A stretch of 21,001 nucleotides of DNA from JAVJSU01 sp040219275. GTDB lineage: Bacteria > Chloroflexota > Anaerolineae > Aggregatilineales > Phototrophicaceae. Below are positions 14,404 through 21,001 of this stretch, in pieces. The DNA is taken from the NCBI GenBank assembly GCA_040219275.1, contig JAVJSU010000004.1:1-21001 (forward strand), in the 5' to 3' direction. The number at the start of each line of letters is the position of its first letter. Position 1 is the stretch's first letter. A program made the position numbers and the translations under genes. The notes beneath the pieces were generated by a model. That model ran no database searches and was not told the DNA's origin. It worked only from the letters and a program-made list of their open reading frames with translations.

Positions 14404-17400
14404 ATGTATCACCAAACACGCTGGACGGCAGAAAAAATAAATAATTATTTATCTCTTGTCGCCTCCTTAGTTTATTCTTGTTATAAGGAAATCCCTGCAT
14501 TCTGGTATACGGAACTGGATAATGAGCGCGTATCACCCATGTTCGACCAGCTTGAGGCATACAACTGGCAACCCCTCGCCTATCATAGCTATTGGGGCAA
14601 GCCAGACACAAATTTTATGCTACGAACAACCTTCACCATGCCCGCAGAGTGGCAAAAAAATGGCTTGCAGACGGCGCTATTTTTACCAATAGGCGATGCG
14701 GGCAGTTTTGTCCACCCGGAAACACTGGTCTATATTGATGGCAAATCTATCGCAGGGGTTGATCGCTATCATCATGAAATCATCTTACCATCCGCCTTTT
14801 GTGACGGGCAAACCCATGAAATACTGATGCACGGATGGACGGGCAATGCCCATCGGGACGGTGAGCATGGGCGCTTACAATTACATCCCTGCTCAATCGT
14901 ACAAATTCACCAGCCCGCGCGTGATTTAGCCGCCCTAACGCGCAATATCCTCGGCAGTCTCGACTATCTGGACGATACCGTGCCTGCCAAACACCAATTA
15001 TTTAACGCACTGGATGTGGCTTACAAGAAATTTGATACCCGCGAACCCTTTGATGAAGCCAATTATGCCAGTATCGAAAACGTGCTGGCTACCCTGCGGG
15101 ACTTGCTTCAATCTGCTGGAGCGCCGATGGATGTGACCATCTCTGCGACAGGTCACGCCCATATTGATGTGGCGTGGCTATGGACGCTGGGGCAAACACG
15201 CAACAAAGCGCGTAGAACCTTTCACACAGTTGATCTACTGATGGATCAATTTCCTGAATACCAGTTTACACAGAGTCAGCCGCAACTTTACGACTACATC
15301 AGGCAGGATGATCCGGCATTATTTGAGCGCATCAAGACACGCATTGACGAAGGACGCTGGGAGCCTACGGGCGGTATGTGGGTGGAGGCGGATTGTAACC
15401 TCAGCGGCGGCGAGGCATTAGCACGTCAATTTTTGCTAGGGCGTACCTTCTTTAAGGAACATTTTGGCGCTGAAAAAGATACGCCTGTGTTGTGGTTACC
15501 GGATGTTTTCGGGTATAGCTGGGCATTGCCTCAGATGATTAAGCAGGCTGGTCTTGAGTTCTTCATGACCATCAAAATTAGCTGGAATCAATACAACAAA
15601 ATGCCTTATGATAGCTTCTGGTGGGAAGGCATCGACGGGACACGCGTCTTAACCCATTTCAGCGCCACGCCAAATGCCAATGGCGAACGTGCCAATTACA
15701 ACGCCAATGTCACCCCACGAGAAATCTTCAAAACGTGGCAATTGTTTCAGCAAAAAGCCGAGCAACGTCACTTGCTGATGAGTTTCGGGTTTGGCGATGG
15801 CGGCGGAGGACCCACGCGTGAGATGCTGGAAAATATGCAAGTCATGAAATCCTTGCCGGGAATGCCACAAATGAAACACGATACGGCGGTTAATTTCTTC
15901 CGTCGTATGGAAGCGGAATCCGGTGAACATCTGCCGACTTGGAATGGTGAGCTTTACTTTGAGCTACATCGTGGGACGTACACCACGCAAGCTCGCAACA
16001 AACGGGGAAATCGTAAAAGTGAATTTTTACTGCATGATGTCGAACTTCTGAGCGTCATTGCCGGTCTTTTGGATGTCGATTTTGCCTACCCGCACGAAGA
16101 ATTGACCCGCTTATGGCAATTGGTTTGCCTGAATCAATTCCACGACATCATCCCCGGTAGTAGTATCCATCAGGTCTATGTGGAATCGCTTGAGCAGTAT
16201 GACGATATTCTCAGGAGTGGCTTGTCTCTGCGTCAAAACGCCTTTAATGCCATTCAGGCCATTACAGGCGGTGATTTGCTGGTGATAAATCCAACATCGT
16301 TCCCGTATCAAGGCATGGTATTATGGGAGCATGAGATCGGGCAGGAACAGCGGATAGTCGATGTTCAGGGCAATGCAATCCCGACACAAACCACCGATAA
16401 CGGCACCTTACTCGCATTTAATCAGCTACCAGCACATAGCATAACCGCATTACGCTTTTCTGATGATGAAGCCAATCAAGTCGAATTAGCACTCAGCGTC
16501 AGCAACACCCATCTGGAAAACGCACTCATCCGTGTGGAATTCAACGCAGATGGCGACATCACCCGCATTTCTGACAAACAGCACCACCGCGAAGTGATGC
16601 CAGAAAATACACTGGCGAATCAATTACAGGCGTTTGAAGATCGCCCGATGAATTGGGATGCGTGGGACATCGACATTTTTTATGATGATAAGATGTGGCT
16701 CAGTGAACCGGCATCCCGCGTTACGGTGGTTGAATCCGGTCCATTGCGTGCAACCCTAAGAATCGAACGGCGCATCCTGAACAGCCCCTATACACAGCAC
16801 ATCTCGTTGACGGCAGATAGCCCACAAATTACCGTGACCACCGATATTGATTGGCGTGAACGGCATATTTTGTTGAAAGTTGCTTTTCCGGTGGATATTC
16901 TGGCAGATAAGGCGACTTATGAAATTCAGTGGGGCAATGTGGAGCGTCCCACGCATCGCAATACCAGCTGGGATTGGGCACGATTTGAAACTGTCGCGCA
17001 TAAATGGGTTGATCTGAGTGAGGGCAGTTATGGCGTGAGTCTGCTCAACGATTGTAAGTACGGGCATGATATTCACCGCAACACCATACGCCTAAGCCTG
17101 CTCCGTGCGCCCACCTATCCTGACGAGACGGCTGATCTAGCGCAACACACATTTACCTATGCCCTGCTCCCCCACACGAACGATTGGCGCGAGAGCACGA
17201 TTCCGGCGGCGTATCACCTCAATAATCCGCCGATTGTCTTTCAACCAGAAAACAGCCGGAAAACGGAACCGGAAACATGCACATCGTTTATCCGCGTCGA
17301 TCAGAAAAATGTTGTCATCGAAGCCATCAAACAGGCGGAAGATGGCAACGGCATTATCGTTCGCCTGTATGAGAGTCAGCGCAGTCGTGGTCAGGTGAGG

Positions 17401-17553
17401 ATCAACACCTCCTTTGAAATCGCCGGAGCGCACGCGGTCAATTTGCTGGAAGACCCGGTTGATGGCGTGCAGTTGACGGTGGGTGCACACGAAATAACAT
17501 TCGCCATCAAGCCGTTTGAAATCATCACTTTGCGGATCATTCCAGCACAGTAG
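14404..17553 (+). CDS. GH38 alpha-mannosidase (cytosolic MAN2C1/Ams1 type)
   Basis: The 1049-residue length is normal for the family. An N-terminal accessory region (1-240) precedes the GH38 catalytic domain (about 245-520), where GHAHIDVAWLW provides metal ligands His253 and Asp255, and WLPDVFGYSW provides the catalytic nucleophile Asp367. The helical middle domain (about 525-610) contains NQFHDIIPGSS with zinc ligand His580. The C-terminal half is the usual beta-sandwich. The enzyme hydrolyses terminal alpha-mannose residues with retention. There is no signal peptide, consistent with degradation of imported oligosaccharide in the cytoplasm. The ATG follows GGAG by about 9 nt and the N-terminus aligns with relatives as I know them. 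The HAD gene follows after 16 nt, so the two are likely co-translated. Confidence 0.92.
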   Translation: MYHQTRWTAEKINNYLSLVASLVYSCYKEIPAFWYTELDNERVSPMFDQLEAYNWQPLAYHSYWGKPDTNFMLRTTFTMPAEWQKNGLQTALFLPIGDAGSFVHPETLVYIDGKSIAGVDRYHHEIILPSAFCDGQTHEILMHGWTGNAHRDGEHGRLQLHPCSIVQIHQPARDLAALTRNILGSLDYLDDTVPAKHQLFNALDVAYKKFDTREPFDEANYASIENVLATLRDLLQSAGAPMDVTISATGHAHIDVAWLWTLGQTRNKARRTFHTVDLLMDQFPEYQFTQSQPQLYDYIRQDDPALFERIKTRIDEGRWEPTGGMWVEADCNLSGGEALARQFLLGRTFFKEHFGAEKDTPVLWLPDVFGYSWALPQMIKQAGLEFFMTIKISWNQYNKMPYDSFWWEGIDGTRVLTHFSATPNANGERANYNANVTPREIFKTWQLFQQKAEQRHLLMSFGFGDGGGGPTREMLENMQVMKSLPGMPQMKHDTAVNFFRRMEAESGEHLPTWNGELYFELHRGTYTTQARNKRGNRKSEFLLHDVELLSVIAGLLDVDFAYPHEELTRLWQLVCLNQFHDIIPGSSIHQVYVESLEQYDDILRSGLSLRQNAFNAIQAITGGDLLVINPTSFPYQGMVLWEHEIGQEQRIVDVQGNAIPTQTTDNGTLLAFNQLPAHSITALRFSDDEANQVELALSVSNTHLENALIRVEFNADGDITRISDKQHHREVMPENTLANQLQAFEDRPMNWDAWDIDIFYDDKMWLSEPASRVTVVESGPLRATLRIERRILNSPYTQHISLTADSPQITVTTDIDWRERHILLKVAFPVDILADKATYEIQWGNVERPTHRNTSWDWARFETVAHKWVDLSEGSYGVSLLNDCKYGHDIHRNTIRLSLLRAPTYPDETADLAQHTFTYALLPHTNDWRESTIPAAYHLNNPPIVFQPENSRKTEPETCTSFIRVDQKNVVIEAIKQAEDGNGIIVRLYESQRSRGQVRINTSFEIAGAHAVNLLEDPVDGVQLTVGAHEITFAIKPFEIITLRIIPAQ

Positions 17554-17569
17554 AGAGGCGAATATTCCA

Positions 17570-18283
17570 ATGGCACTTGATGTTGACGTACTCGTTTTCG
17601 ATGTTTTTGGGACGGTGGTTGATTGGCGCGGTAGCATTATCATGGAGGGTGAAACGCGTTGGAAAACGCAGGGACTTGATGTCGAGTGGGGCGCATTCGC
17701 TGATGAATGGCGTGCGGGGTATCAGCCAGCGATGGATAAAATCCGTAGCGGTGAAGCCAAGTGGGCAAGTATCGACGCGCTACATCGACAGATTTTAGAT
17801 GGTCTACTAGACAAATATCAAATCACCCATCTGACTGAATCGCAGACCCATGAGCTTAACCACATCTGGCATCGTCTCCAACCGTGGGCAGATTCCGTCG
17901 CGGGTATACAACGTTTGCGCGAGGATCATACCGTGACGACACTCTCCAATGGCAATATGTCGCTACTTGTGGCGTTAAGCAAACAGGCAGGATTGCAGTG
18001 GGATTGTATTCTTTCCGCAGAACTCGCCCACCATTACAAGCCCGATTTAGAAACTTACCGGATGGCATGTGCTCTGCTGGATGTCTCGCCGGAACGTGCA
18101 CTGATGGTCGCATCTCATCGCGGTGATCTACTGGCTTCGCGCCAGATCGGGATGAAAACCGCCTTTGTTCGTCGTCCGCTTGAATATGGAGCAAACGGCA
18201 TCCCCGATGACCCCGATCCACAATTTGATCTGGTCGTCGATGATTTTCTGGACTTGCACCGTCAACTAGACGGTTCGGGCTGA
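17570..18283 (+). CDS. HAD-superfamily hydrolase, haloacid dehalogenase type II-like
   Basis: The 237-residue protein opens with VLVFDVFGTVVDWRGS, in which the first Asp is the HAD nucleophile. LSNGNMSLL provides motif II, KPDLETY the conserved Lys, and MVASHRGDLLASRQIGMKTAFVRRP motif III. This is the pattern of type II L-2-haloacid dehalogenases and their many relatives of unknown substrate. Since it sits 16 nt behind the alpha-mannosidase, a role in sugar metabolism, such as removing a phosphate, is possible, but the motifs favour the dehalogenase branch. The start at 17570 follows GAGAGG; an upstream ATG at 17516 lies inside the mannosidase gene. Its last 22 nt overlap the convergent glycosidase gene. 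Confidence 0.85.
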   Translation: MALDVDVLVFDVFGTVVDWRGSIIMEGETRWKTQGLDVEWGAFADEWRAGYQPAMDKIRSGEAKWASIDALHRQILDGLLDKYQITHLTESQTHELNHIWHRLQPWADSVAGIQRLREDHTVTTLSNGNMSLLVALSKQAGLQWDCILSAELAHHYKPDLETYRMACALLDVSPERALMVASHRGDLLASRQIGMKTAFVRRPLEYGANGIPDDPDPQFDLVVDDFLDLHRQLDGSG

Positions 18284-19968
18284 TTGGCATGAAGGACGAG
18301 ATTACCTAACAACAAAAAGACGCTGGATGTCCATGTATACGCACGATCTCGCAAGCCATCCCCACTGAGCGCGTCATAATTTTCTGCCATACCGCTCCGT
18401 GCCGCCATCTCGCAAAAACGCCGACTAATTTCTATCGCGAGATCATATTCGCCGCAAACAAGCAAGCCGTCCACAAGCAAATAGGTGGAAGGTGCCCAGA
18501 TGGGACCCCGCCAATAGCCATCTGCTTCATAATAGGGGCTATCGGGCTGTTCCGTAGCGATGCCATTAGCTGTGATGAAACGCTTTAGATTTTCAATGAG
18601 TTTTTGCCGCATATCTTCAGGCAGACGCTTGCCCAGAATCAGCGGCATAAAGACCAGTGTGCTATCGCCGGAAATGATCTGATGTGAATTGGCGTGCCTG
18701 GCGACGAATTGTGAGCCATTCCAAAAATGCTCAATCAGAAGAGTGCATAAGGCATCGGCACGTTGGCTCCATTTTTCAGCCTCGTCTTGCTTGCCTAGAT
18801 ATGTGGCAATTTCCGAAAGTGTATCCATCTGAATGACGAGATACGCCGATAAATCGGGACTTTCTACCGGAACGCCTTCACCGAAAACCGTGCCATTATC
18901 CCACCCGGATTCGTTGCCATGATTGTATTGCGGTATGCCATCATGATCGTCATCACGATACGTCAGCCACCAATCTGTCCACCGGCAGAGTGGTTTATAG
19001 ATTTGCGACAATTTCTCACTATCCACCACATCGCGATATTGCATTAACTTAAGTAGTGCCCAACCATGAATAGGCGGCTTATAAAAGCGGAAAGAACGGG
19101 TAGAATCTGTGAGATGATCGGGAATCGCCCCCTGTGCATCTTGATGGTCAAAGAAGGTCACGAATTGATCCCATGCCAGCGCGGGGTTCTGTGTTGTCAG
19201 GGCTAGTGCATTAAAACAATTGTCCCAACTCCAAATTTTATTCATCCAATTTTTTGACATCAACATGGCGGGACGCTGGTGGTAACCGCGCGGTTCCACA
19301 ACGCACGACCACATGATATATGCCGCCAGTTCTCGTGCGGTATTCCAGCGTTCATGTACAGCTAAGGTGGATTGCACCCATGTTTCGTAGTGCTGTTGCA
19401 CCTTTAAAATTTCTTCATCGAAGGGGCGAACATCATCTTCGGGGAGCCACACGCTATCAAAGACCTGAATTTCCCCTTCAAAATACCGCTCCTGATTCGG
19501 CGTAAACGTCGCTACGATGGAGTCACTCCGAACACGATTCCAGACGGCATCAACCTCTAATTTGCCTGTTACTGCACGCAAGCCAATTTTGCTAAGGCTA
19601 TCATAGGCGTTAATTTCCCAGCGCGTGCCATCGGGGGAAAGTGCGTTATCAAATTGGCGTGTACCCGTCTCACGGCTTAACTTTAAACGAACCCCCCGAC
19701 CACGGACAAGCACCCGATTCGAGTCGCTGATAACCAGTTCTACAAAACCGTCCTCGCAATGCAAATGCAGATGGGATGGTGTGGCTTTAACGTCAAACAG
19801 GACGGGATAATGATCGTCATTGACCAATGCAAGCGTTAGCAATGTGGATGTGCTGTCTAACCCACCGCGTATGGTTCGCATCAGCAGTCCATCTGTCCAC
19901 GAAAACGCAATATATGAGCCATAGCGACTAAACGGCACTTCACGCAAATTAAAGGAGAGCATGTCCAT
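18262..19968 (-). CDS. GH63/MGH1-like (alpha/alpha)6 glycoside hydrolase
   Basis: The 568-residue protein has an N-terminal beta-rich domain (about 1-195) and a C-terminal alpha/alpha toroid. Family landmarks are WSWDNCF (246-252), ESGWDNGTVF (353-362) with the probable general acid Asp357, YWRGPIWAPSTYLL (485-498) and AENYDALSGDGL (528-539) with the probable base Glu528. These are shared by GH63 alpha-glucosidases, mannosylglycerate hydrolases and related inverting enzymes. It likely cleaves an alpha-glucosyl or alpha-mannosyl linkage in the cytoplasm; no signal peptide is present. AAGGA precedes the ATG by 7 nt. The gene is monocistronic, with its own operator-containing promoter, and converges on the HAD gene with a 22-nt overlap. 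The exact GH family is not settled by motifs alone. Confidence 0.82.
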   Translation of the reverse strand: MDMLSFNLREVPFSRYGSYIAFSWTDGLLMRTIRGGLDSTSTLLTLALVNDDHYPVLFDVKATPSHLHLHCEDGFVELVISDSNRVLVRGRGVRLKLSRETGTRQFDNALSPDGTRWEINAYDSLSKIGLRAVTGKLEVDAVWNRVRSDSIVATFTPNQERYFEGEIQVFDSVWLPEDDVRPFDEEILKVQQHYETWVQSTLAVHERWNTARELAAYIMWSCVVEPRGYHQRPAMLMSKNWMNKIWSWDNCFNALALTTQNPALAWDQFVTFFDHQDAQGAIPDHLTDSTRSFRFYKPPIHGWALLKLMQYRDVVDSEKLSQIYKPLCRWTDWWLTYRDDDHDGIPQYNHGNESGWDNGTVFGEGVPVESPDLSAYLVIQMDTLSEIATYLGKQDEAEKWSQRADALCTLLIEHFWNGSQFVARHANSHQIISGDSTLVFMPLILGKRLPEDMRQKLIENLKRFITANGIATEQPDSPYYEADGYWRGPIWAPSTYLLVDGLLVCGEYDLAIEISRRFCEMAARSGMAENYDALSGDGLRDRAYTWTSSVFLLLGNLVLHANQPEPSS

Positions 19969-20010
19969 AGATTTGTCCTTGCGAGTGGGTAGGATGATCC
20001 AATAAAGATT

Positions 20011-20047
20011 ATTCTACCTCAAAATTGGATATGTCAACATATTTAAT
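20011..20047 (-). promoter_or_regulatory. Promoter with embedded operator for the GH63-like gene
   Basis: The site GGATATGTCAACATATT with flanks (20025-20047) contains the perfect palindrome ATATGT-CA-ACATAT (20029-20042). On the minus strand TTGACA (20037-20032) lies inside it, and TAGAAT (20016-20011) follows at 15 nt as a -10 candidate. Repressor binding would directly cover the -35 box. It is the third strong copy of the shared operator and the last element before the IS-rich right flank. Confidence 0.65.
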
Positions 20048-20109
20048 ATTGATGCAAATAAGTTGAAGCATGAAACCCGCAAAGCTCATAGAAAATCTGA
20101 AAGAGTTAT

Positions 20110-20260
20110 GCAAAGCGCCTAAAGTAAGGATGAAATTAATCAGGAGGTAAGCGGCTGAGCCAAGCGTCATACTAACCATCGTTAGGCAGTCTGAAAGAGA
20201 CTCAACTGAACACGATGGAAGGCGAAATCAGTCCCAAAAAATCGAGTTGGGCAAGTCGTA
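20110..20260 (+). other. Hairpin-rich, RNA-like stretch without a gene
   Basis: Several compact pairings follow one another: GGCTGAGCC-type pairing near 20150-20160; AGTCT-gaaag-AGACT (20188-20202) enclosed by CCATCG and CGATGG (20176-20181 and 20213-20218); and CCCAA with TTGGG (20233-20237 and 20247-20251). The A-rich junctions and GAAAG loop give it the look of a large structured RNA, possibly a fragment of a group II intron domain I. No intron-encoded reverse transcriptase or catalytic domain V is visible. No coding frame is evident here. Confidence 0.3.
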
Positions 20261-20290
20261 ATTGTTAGGGTAATTGCATATGAAGTCTAA

Positions 20291-20506
20291 ATGGAAGGAT
20301 ATAGATTACTTGAAAACGAGGCAATCTATCGGCACATCCGCTACTACAACCACAGTCGCATCCATACCGCTCTTAAGATGCCAGCGGCTGTCTATGCTAC
20401 CCGCTATTTCCCGCACACATGTCTTCATAAATTGGGTACTGACAATCCCTCATCCGACAATAATCTTAAATGTTCTCGAACGGCAAGTAATTTTCATGTT
20501 GCTTAA
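20291..20506 (+). pseudogene. IS3-type transposase, C-terminal fragment
   Basis: The frame reads LLENEAIYRHIRYYNHSRIHTALKMPAAVYATRYF near its start. The pattern IRYYN-x-x-R-x-HTALKMPPAVY is the hallmark of the C-terminus of IS3-family integrase-core (rve) transposases. A stop codon immediately precedes the ATG at 20291, and the first two thirds of the catalytic core are absent, so it is a remnant. About 30 unrelated-looking residues follow to the stop. It marks the right border zone of the core locus. Confidence 0.6.
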
Positions 20507-20557
20507 ATTTACAAATCTTGTTTAACCCCTATAGTCCATAAACTTTTTGTCCGCACT

Positions 20558-20944
20558 TCATGCCTCAATCTGAACGGCTATTCCATAATTCATCCGTGCC
20601 TGCTCAAAGTCGAAATCCGACTCCTGCCAGATCAATCGCTGATTGAGATACGTTTCAGGGTCATTGGTTACGGGGTTATATGGCTCAAAGATCGTCACAC
20701 CATGCCGCTTACCGACATAGAAGTAACGCCGAAGTTTCATGTCTCCATCGTGTCGCCCGACCTTACGCAGATAGTCGCTACAGGCTTTGAACGAGTCTAC
20801 TTTCGATTTGCGGCGTTCGGTGAAATAGAGCTTACCAGAACTGTGAATTGTTTTATGACATCGACTGTATGGTTTTTCGCGTACATCCCCTTGTCTGGCT
20901 TCCTGACATCGTAGCCCGGTAAAATTGCAAGTGAGTGCAAGCAA
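20558..20944 (-). CDS. Hypothetical protein, not recognised
   Basis: A 128-residue frame opens with a TTG at 20944; the ATG at 20740 would give 60 residues beginning MKLRRYFYVGKRHGVTIFEP. Charged, strand-like segments such as KLYFTERRKSKVDSF and YLRKVGRHDGDMKLRRYFY suggest a folded soluble protein, and the C-terminal half (TYLNQRLIWQESDFDFEQAR) has no obvious low-complexity bias. I recognise no domain. There is no strong ribosome-binding site for the TTG start. Being among IS remnants, it may be the tail of a larger gene or an accessory plasmid or phage gene. Confidence 0.35.
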   Translation of the reverse strand: MLALTCNFTGLRCQEARQGDVREKPYSRCHKTIHSSGKLYFTERRKSKVDSFKACSDYLRKVGRHDGDMKLRRYFYVGKRHGVTIFEPYNPVTNDPETYLNQRLIWQESDFDFEQARMNYGIAVQIEA

Positions 20945-20963
20945 GTAAAAGGGAGTGTTGAAT

Positions 20964-21001
20964 ATGGAAAGTGAATGGGAACTGGATCGGATACAGTTGT
21001 A
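20964..21001 (+). CDS. Start of an unidentified gene, cut by the window edge
   Basis: An ATG at 20964 follows GGGAG (20951-20955) by 8 nt and encodes MESEWELDRIQL before the edge. The start signal is convincing. The acidic, helical opening is compatible with a helix-turn-helix transposase or other DNA-binding protein, but 12 residues cannot decide it. Confidence 0.4.
   Translation, partial: MESEWELDRIQL

Noticed and set aside
17137..17643. 168-residue minus-strand ORF across the mannosidase/HAD junction
   Set aside because: It is antisense to two well-supported genes and has no recognisable domain.
1..21001. CRISPR array, tRNA or rRNA gene, intact prophage or defence system
   Set aside because: I looked for regular spaced repeats, tRNA-like cloverleaf ends and phage or defence motifs and saw none; the core genes are metabolic.

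Overview
The window looks like a bacterial carbohydrate-catabolism locus, most likely from a member of the Chloroflexota. The clues are the Pro/Thr (PTNTPT-type) linker in a secreted-protein remnant, a sugar ABC importer with no ATPase gene beside it, a GntR-helix/LacI-core regulator and the mix of GH38-type enzymes. The taxon is an inference; nothing in the window identifies it directly.

Left flank (1-1700): mobile-element and replicon debris. It holds the start of an IS481-type transposase (minus strand), an IS982-type transposase N-terminus fused out of frame to the tail of a secreted beta-sandwich protein, a terminator-like hairpin, a ParA/ParB-type partition remnant (minus strand, chimeric, with stops), a possible IS end and an IS1-type transposase tail with a stop codon. 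None of the remnants is intact; the edge transposase is cut by the window and cannot be judged.

Core (about 1723-20047): about 18.3 kb of intact genes. Plus strand: alpha/beta-hydrolase esterase (1766-2659), divergent GH38-like enzyme (2899-5493), enolase-superfamily acid-sugar dehydratase (5736-6905). Minus strand, reading right to left: GntR/LacI regulator (14212-13016), Tat-type sugar-binding protein (12941-11619), two MalF/MalG-type permeases (11525-9679), an MFS remnant, ceramidase-like protein (9387-8080) and CE7 acetyl esterase (8027-7065). Divergent from the regulator, on the plus strand: classical GH38 alpha-mannosidase (14404-17553) and a HAD-family hydrolase (17570-18283). Convergent with the latter is a GH63/MGH1-like (alpha/alpha)6 glycosidase (19968-18262).

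How it may work: no export signal is evident on any catabolic enzyme, so the simplest reading is import of a mannose-containing, probably acetylated oligosaccharide by the ABC system, then cytoplasmic deacylation, cleavage by GH38 and GH63-type enzymes, and dehydration of an acid sugar. The substrate is an inference. The strongest unifying signal is a near-identical palindromic site, GGAYATGTCNACATWAT, in front of the esterase (1732-1754), the regulator (14221-14243, minus) and the GH63-like gene (20025-20047), with a weaker copy before the dehydratase (5614-5627). Its GT-NN-AC core suits a GntR-type DNA-binding domain, so the locus is probably one regulon controlled by its own regulator. The outermost sites lie at the two borders with the IS debris.

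Right flank (20048-21001): a stretch rich in RNA-like hairpins, an IS3-type transposase tail, an unrecognised ORF (minus strand) and the first codons of an unidentified gene running off the window.
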